Notes: a model not told the origin generated them from the sequence alone. 64,000 bases of DNA from Nostoc sp. CHAB 5824 (GCF_020829665.1 NZ_JAIVFT010000008.1:62001-126000), one strand, 5' to 3'; shown: positions 1 through 8,917, counted from the stretch's first letter. Translations and numbers: made by a program.

Positions 1-1078
1 AATAACCGCGTTGACGAACAATAGGTTTATGGACTTCGTTAACAACCGCAGTTTTACCAATTCCCGAAAACCCAGCTACCAGTGTTATTTCTGTTGCGCC
101 CAGGCTAACATTTTCAAATGCTTGTAGTAGGGTTTTTACTTCTGCTTCTCGTCCATAGAGTTTATCAGGGATAATAAATCTATCGCACACGTCCCGTTGT
201 GCAATTGGAAAACTTTCAATTTTACCTGTTGTTTTCAGTTGAGTAAAAATAATTTCTAAATCATACTTCAATCCTAATACACTTTGATAGCGGTATTCAG
301 CATTTTTTGCCATTAATTTGCTGGCGATATCCGAAATTATAGGCGGAATTTGTGAGTTAATTTCATGTATTAAAGGGGGTGCTTTAGCAATATGACAATG
401 CACCAACTCCATTGGGTCATTTGATTGAAAGGGTAACTCACCTGTGAGTAACTCGTAGAAAGTTACACCGAGTGAATAAAAATCAGTCCGGTAGTCAATT
501 CCCCGATTCATCCTTCCTGTTTGTTCTGGGGAAATATAAGCTAGTGTCCCTTCTAACACATTGGGGCTGATTAAAGTTTGTGTTTCCCTTGGTAATAGAG
601 AAGCAATACTAAAGTCGATTAATTTAACTTGTTTGGAATGAGGATTAATTAAAATATTGCTCGGTTTGATATCTTTATGAATGATGCGTTGATTATAAAG
701 TATCTCTAAGGTATTACACAGTGCGATCGCTATTTGTAAAAACTCTTGCAAAGACCCGATGTCCCGCGTCTGGTATCGAGCAAAATAATCTTTTAAAGAA
801 ATGCCACCAAAGTCTTCCATCACCAACATATAGCCATTTTGATATGCTTCCAGGCTGTAGGTTTGGATGATCGGAGATGAATTTAAATTTTTAGCAATGG
901 TGTACTGATTGCGAAACTGCACCAGTTCATTGAAAGTGGGATATGGATTTTTCAGTAGTTTGATCACTACAGGTAATGAGTCAGTTTCTCGATACCCTCG
1001 ATAAACTATGGTTCTTAAACCATTGTAGATTTCTTCAATGATGTAATATCCGGGAATACTAACACGAGTGCTGAACAT
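1..1078 (-). CDS. Ser/Thr protein kinase with NTPase domain, N-terminal part (cut by window start)
   Basis: The reading frame starts at ATG 1078 and runs off the window at base 1, so about 359 residues are visible. A eukaryotic-type kinase domain comes first: catalytic loop HKDIKPSN, a DFS in place of DFG, and the activation/P+1 stretch EGTLAYISPEQTGRMNR. After it come GREAE and then the Walker A-like GFSGIGKTAVV, the start of an AAA/NTPase domain. In cyanobacteria this order usually opens a very large protein that continues into GAF and histidine kinase domains (family knowledge; not visible here). It would act as a cytoplasmic signalling protein. No partner gene is visible. The kinase and NTPase assignment is secure; the downstream domains are inference. 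Confidence 0.9.
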   Translation of the reverse strand, partial: MFSTRVSIPGYYIIEEIYNGLRTIVYRGYRETDSLPVVIKLLKNPYPTFNELVQFRNQYTIAKNLNSSPIIQTYSLEAYQNGYMLVMEDFGGISLKDYFARYQTRDIGSLQEFLQIAIALCNTLEILYNQRIIHKDIKPSNILINPHSKQVKLIDFSIASLLPRETQTLISPNVLEGTLAYISPEQTGRMNRGIDYRTDFYSLGVTFYELLTGELPFQSNDPMELVHCHIAKAPPLIHEINSQIPPIISDIASKLMAKNAEYRYQSVLGLKYDLEIIFTQLKTTGKIESFPIAQRDVCDRFIIPDKLYGREAEVKTLLQAFENVSLGATEITLVAGFSGIGKTAVVNEVHKPIVRQRGY

Positions 1079-1594
1079 ACTGCTAAATTTTAGTGATTAC
1101 TAAATTTAGTATTCCCAAATTAGTAACAGCAGTTTATTGGTAAATATTATTGTGACTTAACTTTAGATTTAGAATTCCCAGGCTCTTGATAAAACTCACT
1201 GACAATCAAATTTATCCAGACGTTGTTTCTAAAGTCCAGCAGTGGGGACAAAATTTTAAGGCATCAAATGCAGACATAGCATACCCCACACAAAAGCGTC
1301 GAGGTACTCAGTAGGAAAATGCAAAGTGTCAGCTAGTAATTTGCCAACCCAAAAATGCGCTTGTAAAGACTGGGAAAAGGGAAAAGGGGAAAGGGATTAA
1401 AAACCTTTCCCCTTTTCCTTTTAAAGAGCCAACTACTAGCACCTGCTGGGATTTATAGTTAAGTTTCGTAGTCTGACTAAAGGCAATTACCTGCTCAATG
1501 CTCAAATGGGAGAGACTATTATTGATGGGCAGGAGCGGGAGTTTTTTACCCCGCCTGCTATTATTGGATATTGGAGTTATGTTGGAACCAGTCC
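1079..1594. other. Intergenic spacer with a G/A-rich inverted repeat
   Basis: No convincing gene. Bases 1380-1394 and 1404-1418 form a perfect 15-bp inverted repeat (GGAAAAGGGGAAAGG and its complement, 9-nt loop), a purine/pyrimidine hairpin like those inside the MITE-like elements elsewhere in this window. The open frames crossing it have no family resemblance. Confidence 0.6.
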
Positions 1595-2149
1595 TCAATC
1601 ACGTTTTTCTGGAATTGCCGCATAAGCATCAATTTCAAACAACATACCGTCAAGTGCAAGTCTAGGAACGGGAATAAGAGTGTTTGCTGGTGGTTTATAC
1701 CCCCACAAATTCCTAATTTCACGTCCTAATGGGATCAATTTATTTTGGTTGTAATCCACTATAAGAATAGTAGTTTTTGCTACATCTTTTGGTTGTGCAC
1801 CAACCGCTTCTAAGGCAAAACGGAGGTTTTTAAAAGCCTGTACTAACTGCTTTTCAAAGTCATCGGAGACAAGATTACCTTGTAAATCCGAACCAAATTG
1901 ACCAGAAATATAGACGGTTTTCGTCCTTGATGGTGCAACAGCTATATGACTATAGCCATTTCGGGTTGCATCATATAACATTGGTGGGTTAACCAATTGC
2001 AACTCTTTGTTTTCTTTAGCGCTCACTTCCTTTTGTGTTGCCACGAGAATGGCGGTACTTACTCCGCTACCTCCAAGCCACAAAAGTGCATTTCGTCGCG
2101 ATAAGTTTGTTACTAATGAATTTACAGCACTGGTAATACGTCTAGTCAT
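1595..2149 (-). CDS. Tat-exported RidA/YjgF/UK114 family protein
   Basis: A 184-aa protein. The N-terminus carries a twin-arginine signal (SRRNALLWLGG, followed by a hydrophobic stretch and a small-residue cleavage region near VSA), so the mature protein should act in the periplasm. The rest is a RidA-type fold: VYISGQFGSDLQGNLV near residue 92, then a repeated-fold middle, and NTLIPVPRLALDGMLFEIDAYA at the C-terminus. RidA proteins hydrolyse reactive enamine/imine intermediates; secreted members are less well understood. It is about 50 residues longer than cytoplasmic RidA, which the signal peptide explains. Family assignment is secure, substrate unknown. Confidence 0.85.
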   Translation of the reverse strand: MTRRITSAVNSLVTNLSRRNALLWLGGSGVSTAILVATQKEVSAKENKELQLVNPPMLYDATRNGYSHIAVAPSRTKTVYISGQFGSDLQGNLVSDDFEKQLVQAFKNLRFALEAVGAQPKDVAKTTILIVDYNQNKLIPLGREIRNLWGYKPPANTLIPVPRLALDGMLFEIDAYAAIPEKRD

Positions 2150-2314
2150 TAAAGCTCCTTGAATATGAGTTCTCTATTTTTGCTCATACTTAGTTCTATT
2201 ATCTACTCAGTTGGAGTAAAAAAGCACTAGTTAAGAAGTTTATTTAGGGGTACTCACGTAATTGCAACACTTCAATCGGAGTTAGTTGGTTTGGCTTCCG
2301 ATATGGGGACAGGC

Positions 2315-2364
2315 AAAAGCTCAGTTGGGGATTATCTCTTCTGATAATCCCCAACTGAGCTTTT
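2315..2364. terminator. 22-bp perfect hairpin, terminator-like
   Basis: Bases 2315-2336 and 2343-2364 are exact reverse complements (22 bp, 6-nt loop TCTTCT), starting with AAAA and ending with a T run, so it could terminate transcription from either side. It is not adjacent to the end of any intact gene: RidA is transcribed away from it and the RTX gene ends at 2620. It may be a leftover terminator of a lost gene or a mobile hairpin. Confidence 0.55.
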
Positions 2365-2403
2365 TGAACAACGGGCATCGGGTTAATCTATACACAAATC
2401 TTA

Positions 2404-2433
2404 GCGTAGGCGTAGCCCGCCGTAGGCATCGCC
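2404..2433. repeat. Short dispersed repeat (GCGTAGGCGTAGCCC family)
   Basis: This copy reads GCGTAGGCGTAGCCCGCCGT followed by AGGCATCGCC. Near-identical copies lie at 22193-22222 (opposite orientation) and 43155-43186, so it is a dispersed short repeat of the Nostocales type. Confidence 0.75.
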
Positions 2434-2512
2434 TGCAAACAGCAATGTACTCTGCCCTAACTTGGAGTGACTGGGCTAAAATCAAAACACATAAAAACAA
2501 TGATAATATTTT

Positions 2513-2527
2513 TGATAATGATTATCA
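2513..2527. promoter_or_regulatory. Perfect Fur-box-like palindrome without an obvious target gene
   Basis: TGATAATGATTATCA matches the classical 7-1-7 Fur site (TGATAATNATTATCA) at every position. It lies within a larger imperfect palindrome of CAATGATAAT and ATTATCATTG type spanning about 2497-2530. The nearest genes are RidA (start 2149) and the 3' end of the RTX gene (2620), neither correctly placed to be controlled by it. It may belong to a promoter whose iron-uptake gene has been lost. Confidence 0.5.
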
Positions 2528-2619
2528 TTGTTTTATGTTGATTTTATTTTTTGGAAGTCCTTTAACCAAGGTTAGGCATAACCATCATCATAGCGAGCGA
2601 ACACTGATGGGGCATGAGG

Positions 2620-3099
2620 TTAGACAATCGTGATATTGGTAGTCCAATCAAATGGCAAATTCAGTGGCAAGGTGGCAAGTCGAGTGGTGTCAAAATAGAG
2701 TCCACCCGTTGCTGGGTCGTAGCCAAATCGACTAAAATCATTTGCGCCAATCCCAAACCCAGCCCCAGAGATTTGTATCTTGTCTGCCTGTTCAATTGAG
2801 AAATCTGTGATCGTATCAACTCCTTCCAATGGCGAACCAAAGGCAAAAGTATCAGATCCCGCACCGCCAGTAATCGTGTCATTCCCCAGTCCGGCATTAA
2901 TGTAATCGTTGCTGTCACCTGTGATGATTGTCTTGTTATAGTTATCGTTGGAGTTGATGTTAATTGAGCTTTCGGCTGTGCCTACAACTTGGGAATTTGT
3001 CGAAGTACCCGTTAGGATATCAAATGTGCCAGAAGTTAAACTTACCAGTGGAGTACTAAACAAGCTGTTGCTCAGGTTGGTGAATACCAGCAAATCCAT
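2620..3099 (-). CDS. Short RTX / hemolysin-type calcium-binding protein
   Basis: A 159-aa protein with one RTX calcium-binding block, [20 protein letters not shown], at about residues 68-87, followed by the typical tail [15 protein letters not shown] that ends many secreted RTX proteins. The start at 3099 is supported by a good ribosome binding site (AGGAG seven bases upstream). The family is secreted without a cleaved signal through type I systems, with the export signal at the C-terminus. Most family members have many more repeats, so this is either a mini-RTX protein or the surviving end of a larger gene. No type I exporter lies next to it. Confidence 0.75.
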   Translation of the reverse strand: MDLLVFTNLSNSLFSTPLVSLTSGTFDILTGTSTNSQVVGTAESSININSNDNYNKTIITGDSNDYINAGLGNDTITGGAGSDTFAFGSPLEGVDTITDFSIEQADKIQISGAGFGIGANDFSRFGYDPATGGLYFDTTRLATLPLNLPFDWTTNITIV

Positions 3100-3895
3100 G
3101 TCGTTCTCCTTTGTAATATATTGGTTGACTATTGAGTGTAATCAGGGGCTACAGTATCTGCATGAATGAATGAATTGCCTAGTATGTATTTAGAATTAGA
3201 GTCTAATAGTTTTACTTTAAATCTAAACAACACTCAAGTTCATATAGAGGGAGACCGCAAAAAAGTAAAGATTTGTGTTTTTAGTTGCTCGTAGTGTGGC
3301 GTGGATCTAGATAGTACTTTTGTATTTTTTTCCTGGCTTGTGCCTAAGTGTAGACGGAATATTGGATGATCTGTTTGAAGAAGCCTTTTCCTTGTCCCTA
3401 CATCAAAAATAAAATTATTCGCTTGACAATACTTCTCGCTTGGGTACTATGAACTATGAAAATAAATTCTTCCTTTAGGGAGATTACTTGAATATGAAAA
3501 TAATTCATGTACACAGCTTTGCCACATGAATCAAAAAAAAGATATGACCCAATACATTCTTGACAGGTTCAGGTCATCAAGAATTTGTCAATGAGTAATA
3601 GTGCTTAAAATATTGCTAAAAACGCGGATGGAAAACACAATTTTCCAGAAGTTTGAACTTTAGTTGACTTTCGGTTCTGTAAACAGAGACAATTGCCCAA
3701 CAGAAACATTCCCTCAAATATACAGTATGTAACTTCTGTTGAGCGATTTAGTATCTGCTAGGGATTGTTAGTATTCAGGCGGCTGCGATCGCCACTCTCC
3801 ATGAATGCAGTAAAATTCTGCTGTTAGACCGAGCTAAGTTAGATGCGATCGCCCAAGGTGAATACAATGTCTAGAAATCGCGCGAACGAATCCTC
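3100..3895. other. Intergenic spacer, about 800 bp, possible gene remnant at its end
   Basis: No intact gene. At 3752-3874 (+) a short stop-free frame ends with IQAAAIATLHECSKILLLDR and an immediately following AKLDAIAQGEYNV, then TAG. It looks like the tail of a protein but has no start codon and I do not recognise the family. A weak hairpin (ATTCTTGA at 3556-3563 with TCAAGAAT at 3577-3584) is also present. Confidence 0.4.
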
Positions 3896-4588
3896 TTAAA
3901 CTTCTCCTTTGATCGGTGAAGCTTTTGCCGCAATGACAACCGTATGGGGGCTTTTGAAGGTTTGCCGCGCTTCTGGTTTCTGGAGTGCCCCCATTGTTTT
4001 CACATGTTCACATTCGTCATCGCGGATGTTTACGAACACGTCGTAGAGATTATCTACACTAGGACGGCGAAATTTATGATCTGATGTAAACTGCGTTTCT
4101 TCAAACATATAGAGATCGCCATCGCGGTAGTAGTTAATTGCAACTTGGGGTGCTTTTTGAGCTTTCAGTTCTGCTTCATGGGCTTTCAAGTAGTTGTCAT
4201 AGGTATGGTAGGCATGATTTTCAATCAGTTCCATCAGGTAGTAAGCATACTTGGGAAGCAACATATAGAGTGGGACAACCACCCAGTAGTACGCCACTGC
4301 AATGTGTTTAGCGATGAAGCGATCAATCCAGTGACGATCGCCACCCAGTGATTCCATAATTAACAGATGATGTAATTCGTTCCAGGTTTGGGCGAAATGA
4401 GCTTTCAACAAATCAGCTTTGCGCCAAAAACCTAGCGTTTCGTAAAGATGCAGCACCGAAAGATAGGAAAAGTAAGGAACGCGAGCGATCGTTTCCAGCA
4501 CATAAAACCGAGGGTAAGAACGATTTGCATAAACGAAATCGACAATAAATACAAAAAAACTGACGATCGCTTGAATTAAAACTTTCAT
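3896..4588 (-). CDS. Alternative oxidase / plastoquinol terminal oxidase (PTOX-type)
   Basis: A 230-aa di-iron quinol oxidase. The ligand motifs of the family are all present: E in LETIARVPYF (about residue 32), NELHH with MESLGG (about 70-80), ENHAYHTYDNY (about 124-134), and DDECEHVKTM (about 191-200). It would oxidise plastoquinol and reduce O2 to water without pumping protons, attached to the membrane through its hydrophobic helices, and serve as an electron safety valve. The length is normal for the cyanobacterial enzyme. It stands alone as a gene; remnants lie upstream. Assignment is secure; PTOX rather than mitochondrial-type AOX is inferred from the cyanobacterial setting. Confidence 0.93.
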   Translation of the reverse strand: MKVLIQAIVSFFVFIVDFVYANRSYPRFYVLETIARVPYFSYLSVLHLYETLGFWRKADLLKAHFAQTWNELHHLLIMESLGGDRHWIDRFIAKHIAVAYYWVVVPLYMLLPKYAYYLMELIENHAYHTYDNYLKAHEAELKAQKAPQVAINYYRDGDLYMFEETQFTSDHKFRRPSVDNLYDVFVNIRDDECEHVKTMGALQKPEARQTFKSPHTVVIAAKASPIKGEV

Positions 4589-4640
4589 GGTGAATTCCTC
4601 TAAAATCAGAACACATTCCTGATTTTACGATTTCGAGATA

Positions 4641-4775
4641 TTACTTCCGCCAGTAGTTATTAGCAGCTGCGATCGTGGCAAACTCTGTTGCAACCGTCTG
4701 TCCAACTGCAATCAGCATCATGGCATCATTGCCATATACATCTCGCAGTTGTTTGCGTTTTTCTTCATCCGGCTG
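4641..4775 (-). pseudogene. C-terminal remnant of an unrecognised protein
   Basis: Reading the minus strand just after the SDR remnant, a frame without a start encodes DEEKRKQLRDVYGNDAMML and then AVGQTVATEFATIAAANNYWRK before TAA at 4641-4643. It has real-protein composition but no start codon and abuts the SDR stop, so it looks like the tail of a gene whose front was lost in the same rearrangement. Family not recognised. Confidence 0.4.
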
Positions 4776-5256
4776 AGTCAGTCATCAGGTTTGCGCCGGT
4801 GATGTAACCGGACTCAGGGCCAGCCAAATAAGCAACCAACCCCGCAACCTCTTCAACGGTGTCGTAGCGGACTACCGCAATGTGCTTTTTGAGCATTTCA
4901 GCAAACTTACCCTCCGAGGGAATTATATCCGTAGCGATCGGCCCGGGCTGCACGTTGTTAATCGTAATCCCGCGCGGGCCGAGGTCACGCGACGATCCTT
5001 GCACAAGACCTTGTAGAGCAGATTTGCTCATAGCATAAACGCCGCCACCAGCAAATGGCATCCGTTCGGCGTTGGTGCTGCCAATGTTGATGATGCGTCC
5101 GCCCTCTTTCATGTGCTTAACTGCGGCTTGCGTCGCCACAAACACGGCACGCACGTTAACGGCAAAAGTTCGATCAAAGTCCGCCAGTGTGAAATCGTCG
5201 ATCGACCTGATCGCCAACACGCCCGCATTGTTGACGAGAATATCAATGCTGCCCAA
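4765..5256 (-). pseudogene. N-terminally truncated short-chain dehydrogenase/reductase
   Basis: The frame holds the middle and end of a classical SDR: IDILVNNAGVL (NNAG motif), the Ser/Tyr/Lys region with IINIGST and VYAMSKSA, and the tail GYITGANLMTDSAG. The N-terminal cofactor segment (TGxxxGxG) is missing; the only available start is a TTG at 5256. Directly upstream is the truncated end of a response regulator, so the first part of the SDR was removed by deletion. It is unlikely to bind NAD(P) and is called a remnant. Confidence 0.8.
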
Positions 5257-5257
5257 T

Positions 5258-5617
5258 TTAAGCAGTGCTAATCTCTAAGTTGCTCTTGCCCCTTGCCATC
5301 AGGCGTAGCACCTCCAATTGATGATCGCTCAGTTCTGGGCTACCTAGCCGCTCTGCCAGTTTTGCGCCCACGCCAGGGGGGATGTACTTTTGACCGCTGT
5401 GAACTGCCCGAATCGCTGTCAGTAGTTTAGTCTGTTCTGTATCCTTTAAGACATAGCCCTTGCCGCCCGTTCGCAGTCCCCGATAGATGTCTTCGTCCCC
5501 GTCGTAAGTTGTCAGGACAATGATCCGAGCGTTTGCAAACTCAGCACAGATGGCAGCGATCGCTTCTGCTGAATAACCCAGTGTTGAATGCTGCCCAACA
5601 ATTGGGGCGGTTTCCTT
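5258..5617 (-). pseudogene. NarL/FixJ response regulator fragment, both ends lost
   Basis: On the minus strand a frame reads VGQHSTLGYSAEAIAAI, then IIVLTTYDGDEDIYRGLRTG, KGYVLKDTEQTKLL, YIPPGVGAKLAERLG and LSDHQLEVLRLMARGKSNLEI, ending at TAA 5258. This is the second half of a receiver domain (LTTY and K of the GYVLKD motif) followed by the first helices of a LuxR-type HTH. The phospho-acceptor half of the receiver is missing at a MITE border (about 5618), and the recognition helix is lost at the junction with the SDR remnant. It is a clear double-truncated pseudogene. Confidence 0.8.
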
Positions 5618-5621
5618 CTAG

Positions 5622-5773
5622 AGACTTCTTGCAAAAGTGGGGGAAAGGGGAAGGTGGGACCCCCTCTGGGGATAAGGGGCGGGGGTAAAAGGGAAAAGGA
5701 AAATTCCATCCCTTTCCCTTTAACCTTTACCCCTTCCCGAACTTCTTGCAAAAGTTACTTTTGCAAGAAGTCT
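5622..5773. mobile_element. MITE-like element with 17-bp terminal inverted repeats
   Basis: AGACTTCTTGCAAAAGT at 5622-5638 is the exact reverse complement of 5757-5773. Between them are G/A-rich and C/T-rich blocks that can pair with each other, and no coding sequence. Related elements with similar ends occur at 45361-45485 and 54399-54522, plus a partial end near 59706. It borders the truncated response regulator. Small size, inverted ends and multiple copies indicate a non-autonomous element; no transposase is present in the window. Confidence 0.75.
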
Positions 5774-5843
5774 TAGGAACAGGGACGATGTTACTATTAC
5801 GTCGCAGGACTAAGTAACGAATTGAAAGAATATAGCAAATAAA

Positions 5844-7124
5844 ATGACAAAAAGCACCTATTACCTCAGTAAAAATACTAGCTTTTATCGCCGTTTCAAA
5901 GCAACCCTAGTAGTTTTATTGGTTTGGGGTGGTGTGAGTTTGCTACACTGGCTACCAGAAACACAATGGTTGATGCTGGGATTAACGGCAATCTTGACTT
6001 TGCAAACGTTACGGATGCTGGTAGCAAAACCAGCGGCAGCGATGATGGAGAGTGAGATTTATTTACCGCCAGTCTCGATTTTAGTTCCGGCTAAAAATGA
6101 AAGTCTAGTGTTGGCTGATCTAGTTTACAGCTTATGCCAATTGAATTATCCAAGCGATTCCCTAGATATCTGGGTCGTTGATGACGGCAGTACTGATGAA
6201 ACCCTCCAGGTTTTGACGGAATTACAAACTCAATTTCCATCTTTGCAAGTTCATCGGCGGGAATCAAAAGGTGGTAAATCAGGGGCCTTGAATGCGGTAT
6301 TTCCCTTTACCCAAGGGGAGATTATTCTAGTCTGCGATGCGGATGCTCAGTTACCTGCTAATTTTCTCCGGCAAACAGTACCTCTGTTTCAGAAGCAAGC
6401 TATCGGTGCAGTGCAAGTGCGAAAAGCGATTTCTAATGCTAATACCAATTTCTTAACCCGTTGCCAGCAGATGGAAATGAACTGTGATAGCTTTCTGCAA
6501 ACCCATCGTATTGCTATTGGTGGAATGTGTGAACTGCGGGGTAATGGGATGTTAGTTCGTCGGGAATTGTTAGACAAGTGCCAAGGTTGGAATGAGAACA
6601 CTGTCACTGATGATTTGGATCTTTGCTTCAGACTCTATTTAGCAGGTGCGGAAATTAAGTTTGTTACAGTTCCATCAATTCAGGAAGAAGGTGTAACTAC
6701 TTGGGAAAAACTTTGGCATCAACGCTGTCGTTGGGCTGAAGGTGGCTATCAGCGTTACCTGGATTATTTTCCTCAAATTCTTACTTTAGGTTGGGCGAAA
6801 GAAATTGATTTACTATTATTTTTCCTCTTGCAATTTCTTTTGCCAATTGGACTAATACCAGACTTACTTTGGACAATATTTTATAGCCATCATCCAGTTC
6901 TTTTTCCACTCCAGACACTACTCAGCATCATTCTGACAATTGCTTTTATTGCTGGACTTTATCAATTTCAAAATTTACGAGGATGGTCTTTGGTTTGGAC
7001 AACAATTCAAGGGTCATCATACATGGTGCATTGGATTCCTGTAATGATTGTGACAACTTTAAAAATGTGTGTGCAGGAGCGATCGCACTGGGTGAAAACT
7101 GAGCATCGCGGTCGAATTACTTAG
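5844..7124 (+). CDS. Family 2 glycosyltransferase (membrane, processive-type motifs)
   Basis: A 426-aa inner membrane protein. Two N-terminal hydrophobic segments (about 20-60) precede a GT-A domain with VVDDGSTD (about 112), the metal-binding DADA (about 164), the catalytic TDDLDL region (about 255) and QRCRW (about 293-297), the D, D, D, QxxRW pattern of GT2 enzymes such as cellulose and chitin synthases and poly-GlcNAc synthases. Several membrane helices follow (about 320-405). It probably transfers sugar from a UDP-sugar to a growing polysaccharide or a lipid. Neighbours give no pathway clue. Fold and reaction class are secure; the sugar is unknown. Confidence 0.88.
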   Translation: MTKSTYYLSKNTSFYRRFKATLVVLLVWGGVSLLHWLPETQWLMLGLTAILTLQTLRMLVAKPAAAMMESEIYLPPVSILVPAKNESLVLADLVYSLCQLNYPSDSLDIWVVDDGSTDETLQVLTELQTQFPSLQVHRRESKGGKSGALNAVFPFTQGEIILVCDADAQLPANFLRQTVPLFQKQAIGAVQVRKAISNANTNFLTRCQQMEMNCDSFLQTHRIAIGGMCELRGNGMLVRRELLDKCQGWNENTVTDDLDLCFRLYLAGAEIKFVTVPSIQEEGVTTWEKLWHQRCRWAEGGYQRYLDYFPQILTLGWAKEIDLLLFFLLQFLLPIGLIPDLLWTIFYSHHPVLFPLQTLLSIILTIAFIAGLYQFQNLRGWSLVWTTIQGSSYMVHWIPVMIVTTLKMCVQERSHWVKTEHRGRIT

Positions 7125-7416
7125 GTAAAGTTGCAGTAGAGTTTATAATTAGGTAGTAAAATCTTGAACTAGTAAGCTTTTGAAGGAAAAAATCTCCGAG
7201 TTCAAGTTTATTTATGGAGTAGTTGAAACAGATCAATATCTGCTTTCAATTTATAGCAAATGGTGTCAGCGATTATTAATTTTTAGAAAGTAGGGAAGCA
7301 ATACTACTGTTCCAGTGGTAGCTAGTATTCAGAAAACCGTTGGATATAGAGGCATAATCAAAAGGCGATCTTTGGGATGCGTTTTCACACAGCGTGAAAA
7401 ATATTATTTACTGCTT

Positions 7417-7986
7417 TTACTCGTTTTCTAGATAAAATCGTTCAACTAGATCGGCAATTAAATCACATGGATCTTCTCCTCTTTCCTTAATGAAGAGCAT
7501 TTCCGTCAGATGCTCCTTCGTCATGAAGAGAATGACTCTGCGACGCCGACTGTAAATATTATTTCGCTGGATATGAGCGCCATCATTAGGAAGTTTGTTG
7601 CACACCATTATTGCAAGCTTACCCATAGGCTTTGTCAAGTAATTATCAGTTTGAATTACTTTCTCATGTCCAATATCTGTTGCATCGTAATTTTTGAACT
7701 CAAATAGCACCAATCTTGCTTCCAGTTCACGAAGAAGCAAGCCCCAACTGTGTTTTTCATCAAAATTTCGATTTGGAAATACTGCATCGCGTCGATTTGT
7801 ACCAGAGTACGTTCGTGGCTGAATAATTGGTCTTACCAACAGCGGGACAAATAAAAATTCAAGAATTTCTACATTGATATTCCGCGATCGCAGACCCTCC
7901 ACAATTACTCGCGCAACTGCTTTATCGGCACTTGCATAACTTACGAAAACTCGTGGTCTTGTCTCCAAGTTATAAATATTGCTCAT
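7417..7986 (-). CDS. Short TIR-like / PD-(D/E)xK nuclease-like chimeric protein
   Basis: A 189-aa protein. Residues about 11-42 (RVFVSYASADKAVARVIVEG...) match the first strand and helix of a TIR domain, but the rest of a TIR domain is absent. The remainder has GTNRRDAVFPN (about 82-92), then LVLFEFKNYD (about 111-120), an Asp followed by an E-x-K as in PD-(D/E)xK nuclease folds, and a C-terminal alpha/beta part seen in cyanobacterial NTPase-linked nuclease proteins. It could be an effector of a defence system or a deletion fusion of two genes. The next gene upstream is a decayed pseudogene. Domain calls are from motifs only. Confidence 0.55.
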   Translation of the reverse strand: MSNIYNLETRPRVFVSYASADKAVARVIVEGLRSRNINVEILEFLFVPLLVRPIIQPRTYSGTNRRDAVFPNRNFDEKHSWGLLLRELEARLVLFEFKNYDATDIGHEKVIQTDNYLTKPMGKLAIMVCNKLPNDGAHIQRNNIYSRRRRVILFMTKEHLTEMLFIKERGEDPCDLIADLVERFYLENE

Positions 7987-8063
7987 CTTCCAGTTTTTTG
8001 GCTCAGGAGCAGAAGAAAACTACTCATATTACTAACATAACTTATAGGCGTTAGACCTCTCTA

Positions 8064-8917
8064 TTAGTAAAGAATCGGCTCTTGCTCTTTGACTGTTAAA
8101 ATCCATTCTTCTATAAAGTTTCGCTTAGATTCGATGTGTATGAAAGATTTTTCTTCATCGGTTAATAATTTTCCGTGTCTCCACCGCAAACGAATGTAAT
8201 TTCGTATTGAAAGTGATAAGTACAATACACAGGCTCGTGTTGACAGCGACAAAAGATGCTGTTTATTAAGCGGATTCTTTGAGCCTCCACCAGTAACATT
8301 CTGAATTCCTAGAGGAAAGAGTGGGTACTTGTTGAGAATAATCTATAGAGTGCTGACTGTGCTTCTACACCGATCGAGTCATTGTTTATTTCGCTTAGAT
8401 TACGGAGAAATGCTTTGTCACATTTCAACAATCTCTGCTTTAGTTTGATATCAAGATTTTGATAAAAATTAGATTACGTTAAATATAGTGAACTACATTC
8501 TTTTATCCATTTATAGAAAGAAGATGTGCTATTGTCTGAATCAAAACCCAACAATTCTATTATCTTAAGCATGTCACATGATTGATGATGCGACAAAAGA
8601 TGGATACGAAATTCAAACTCTTCTTTAGATAATTTATCAATGCAGATGTGCTTAAAGACAGAGAACGCCTCAATTACGTCTCTGGTCAAACTTGCAATAG
8701 ATGAAACATCTATATCTATCCATCTTTCGTTACTAGTCTCTAAATTCGGTAAGAGACGTATAATACTTCCAGCATGTTGAACTATTTTTGTAAATAAAAT
8801 TTCACCATAATAGGTGCGGTTTGTAGTGCAATTTATTCCTGTTTCCAAAATAGAAATTTTGTATCCAATCTCGTATACATTGTGTAATTTTTCAATAATT
8901 GAATATAACCGAGTCAT
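8064..8917 (-). pseudogene. Decayed DUF5677-like hypothetical gene (stop plus frameshift)
   Basis: The first 147 codons run from ATG 8917 to a TAA at 8474-8476. The same frame continues after the stop (SNFYQNLDIKLKQRLL... SALYRLFSTSTHSF) until about 8315, where the reading must shift frame to continue with PLGIQNVTGG...LSLSTRACVLYL...KEQEPILY, ending at 8064. So one gene of about 284 codons carries one nonsense codon and one frameshift. The segment with YRLFSTSTHS resembles DUF5677 proteins, but that call is weak. It neighbours the TIR/nuclease-like gene. Confidence 0.65.

Noticed and set aside
1329..1598. 89-codon open frame on the minus strand
   Set aside because: Crosses a purine/pyrimidine hairpin, low-complexity translation, overlaps the RidA gene end; no family.
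1462..1632. Plus-strand frame reading GETIIDGQEREFFTPPAIIG and on
   Set aside because: Protein-like in places but no start, overlaps RidA, and I recognise no family; may be a remnant but cannot be supported.
2286..2633. 115-codon plus-strand frame
   Set aside because: Built from the 22-bp hairpin, a dispersed repeat and the Fur-box palindrome; not a gene.
5512..5776. Frames of 79 and 62 codons over the MITE
   Set aside because: Translation of inverted repeats and purine runs; the real signal is the element and the regulator remnant.
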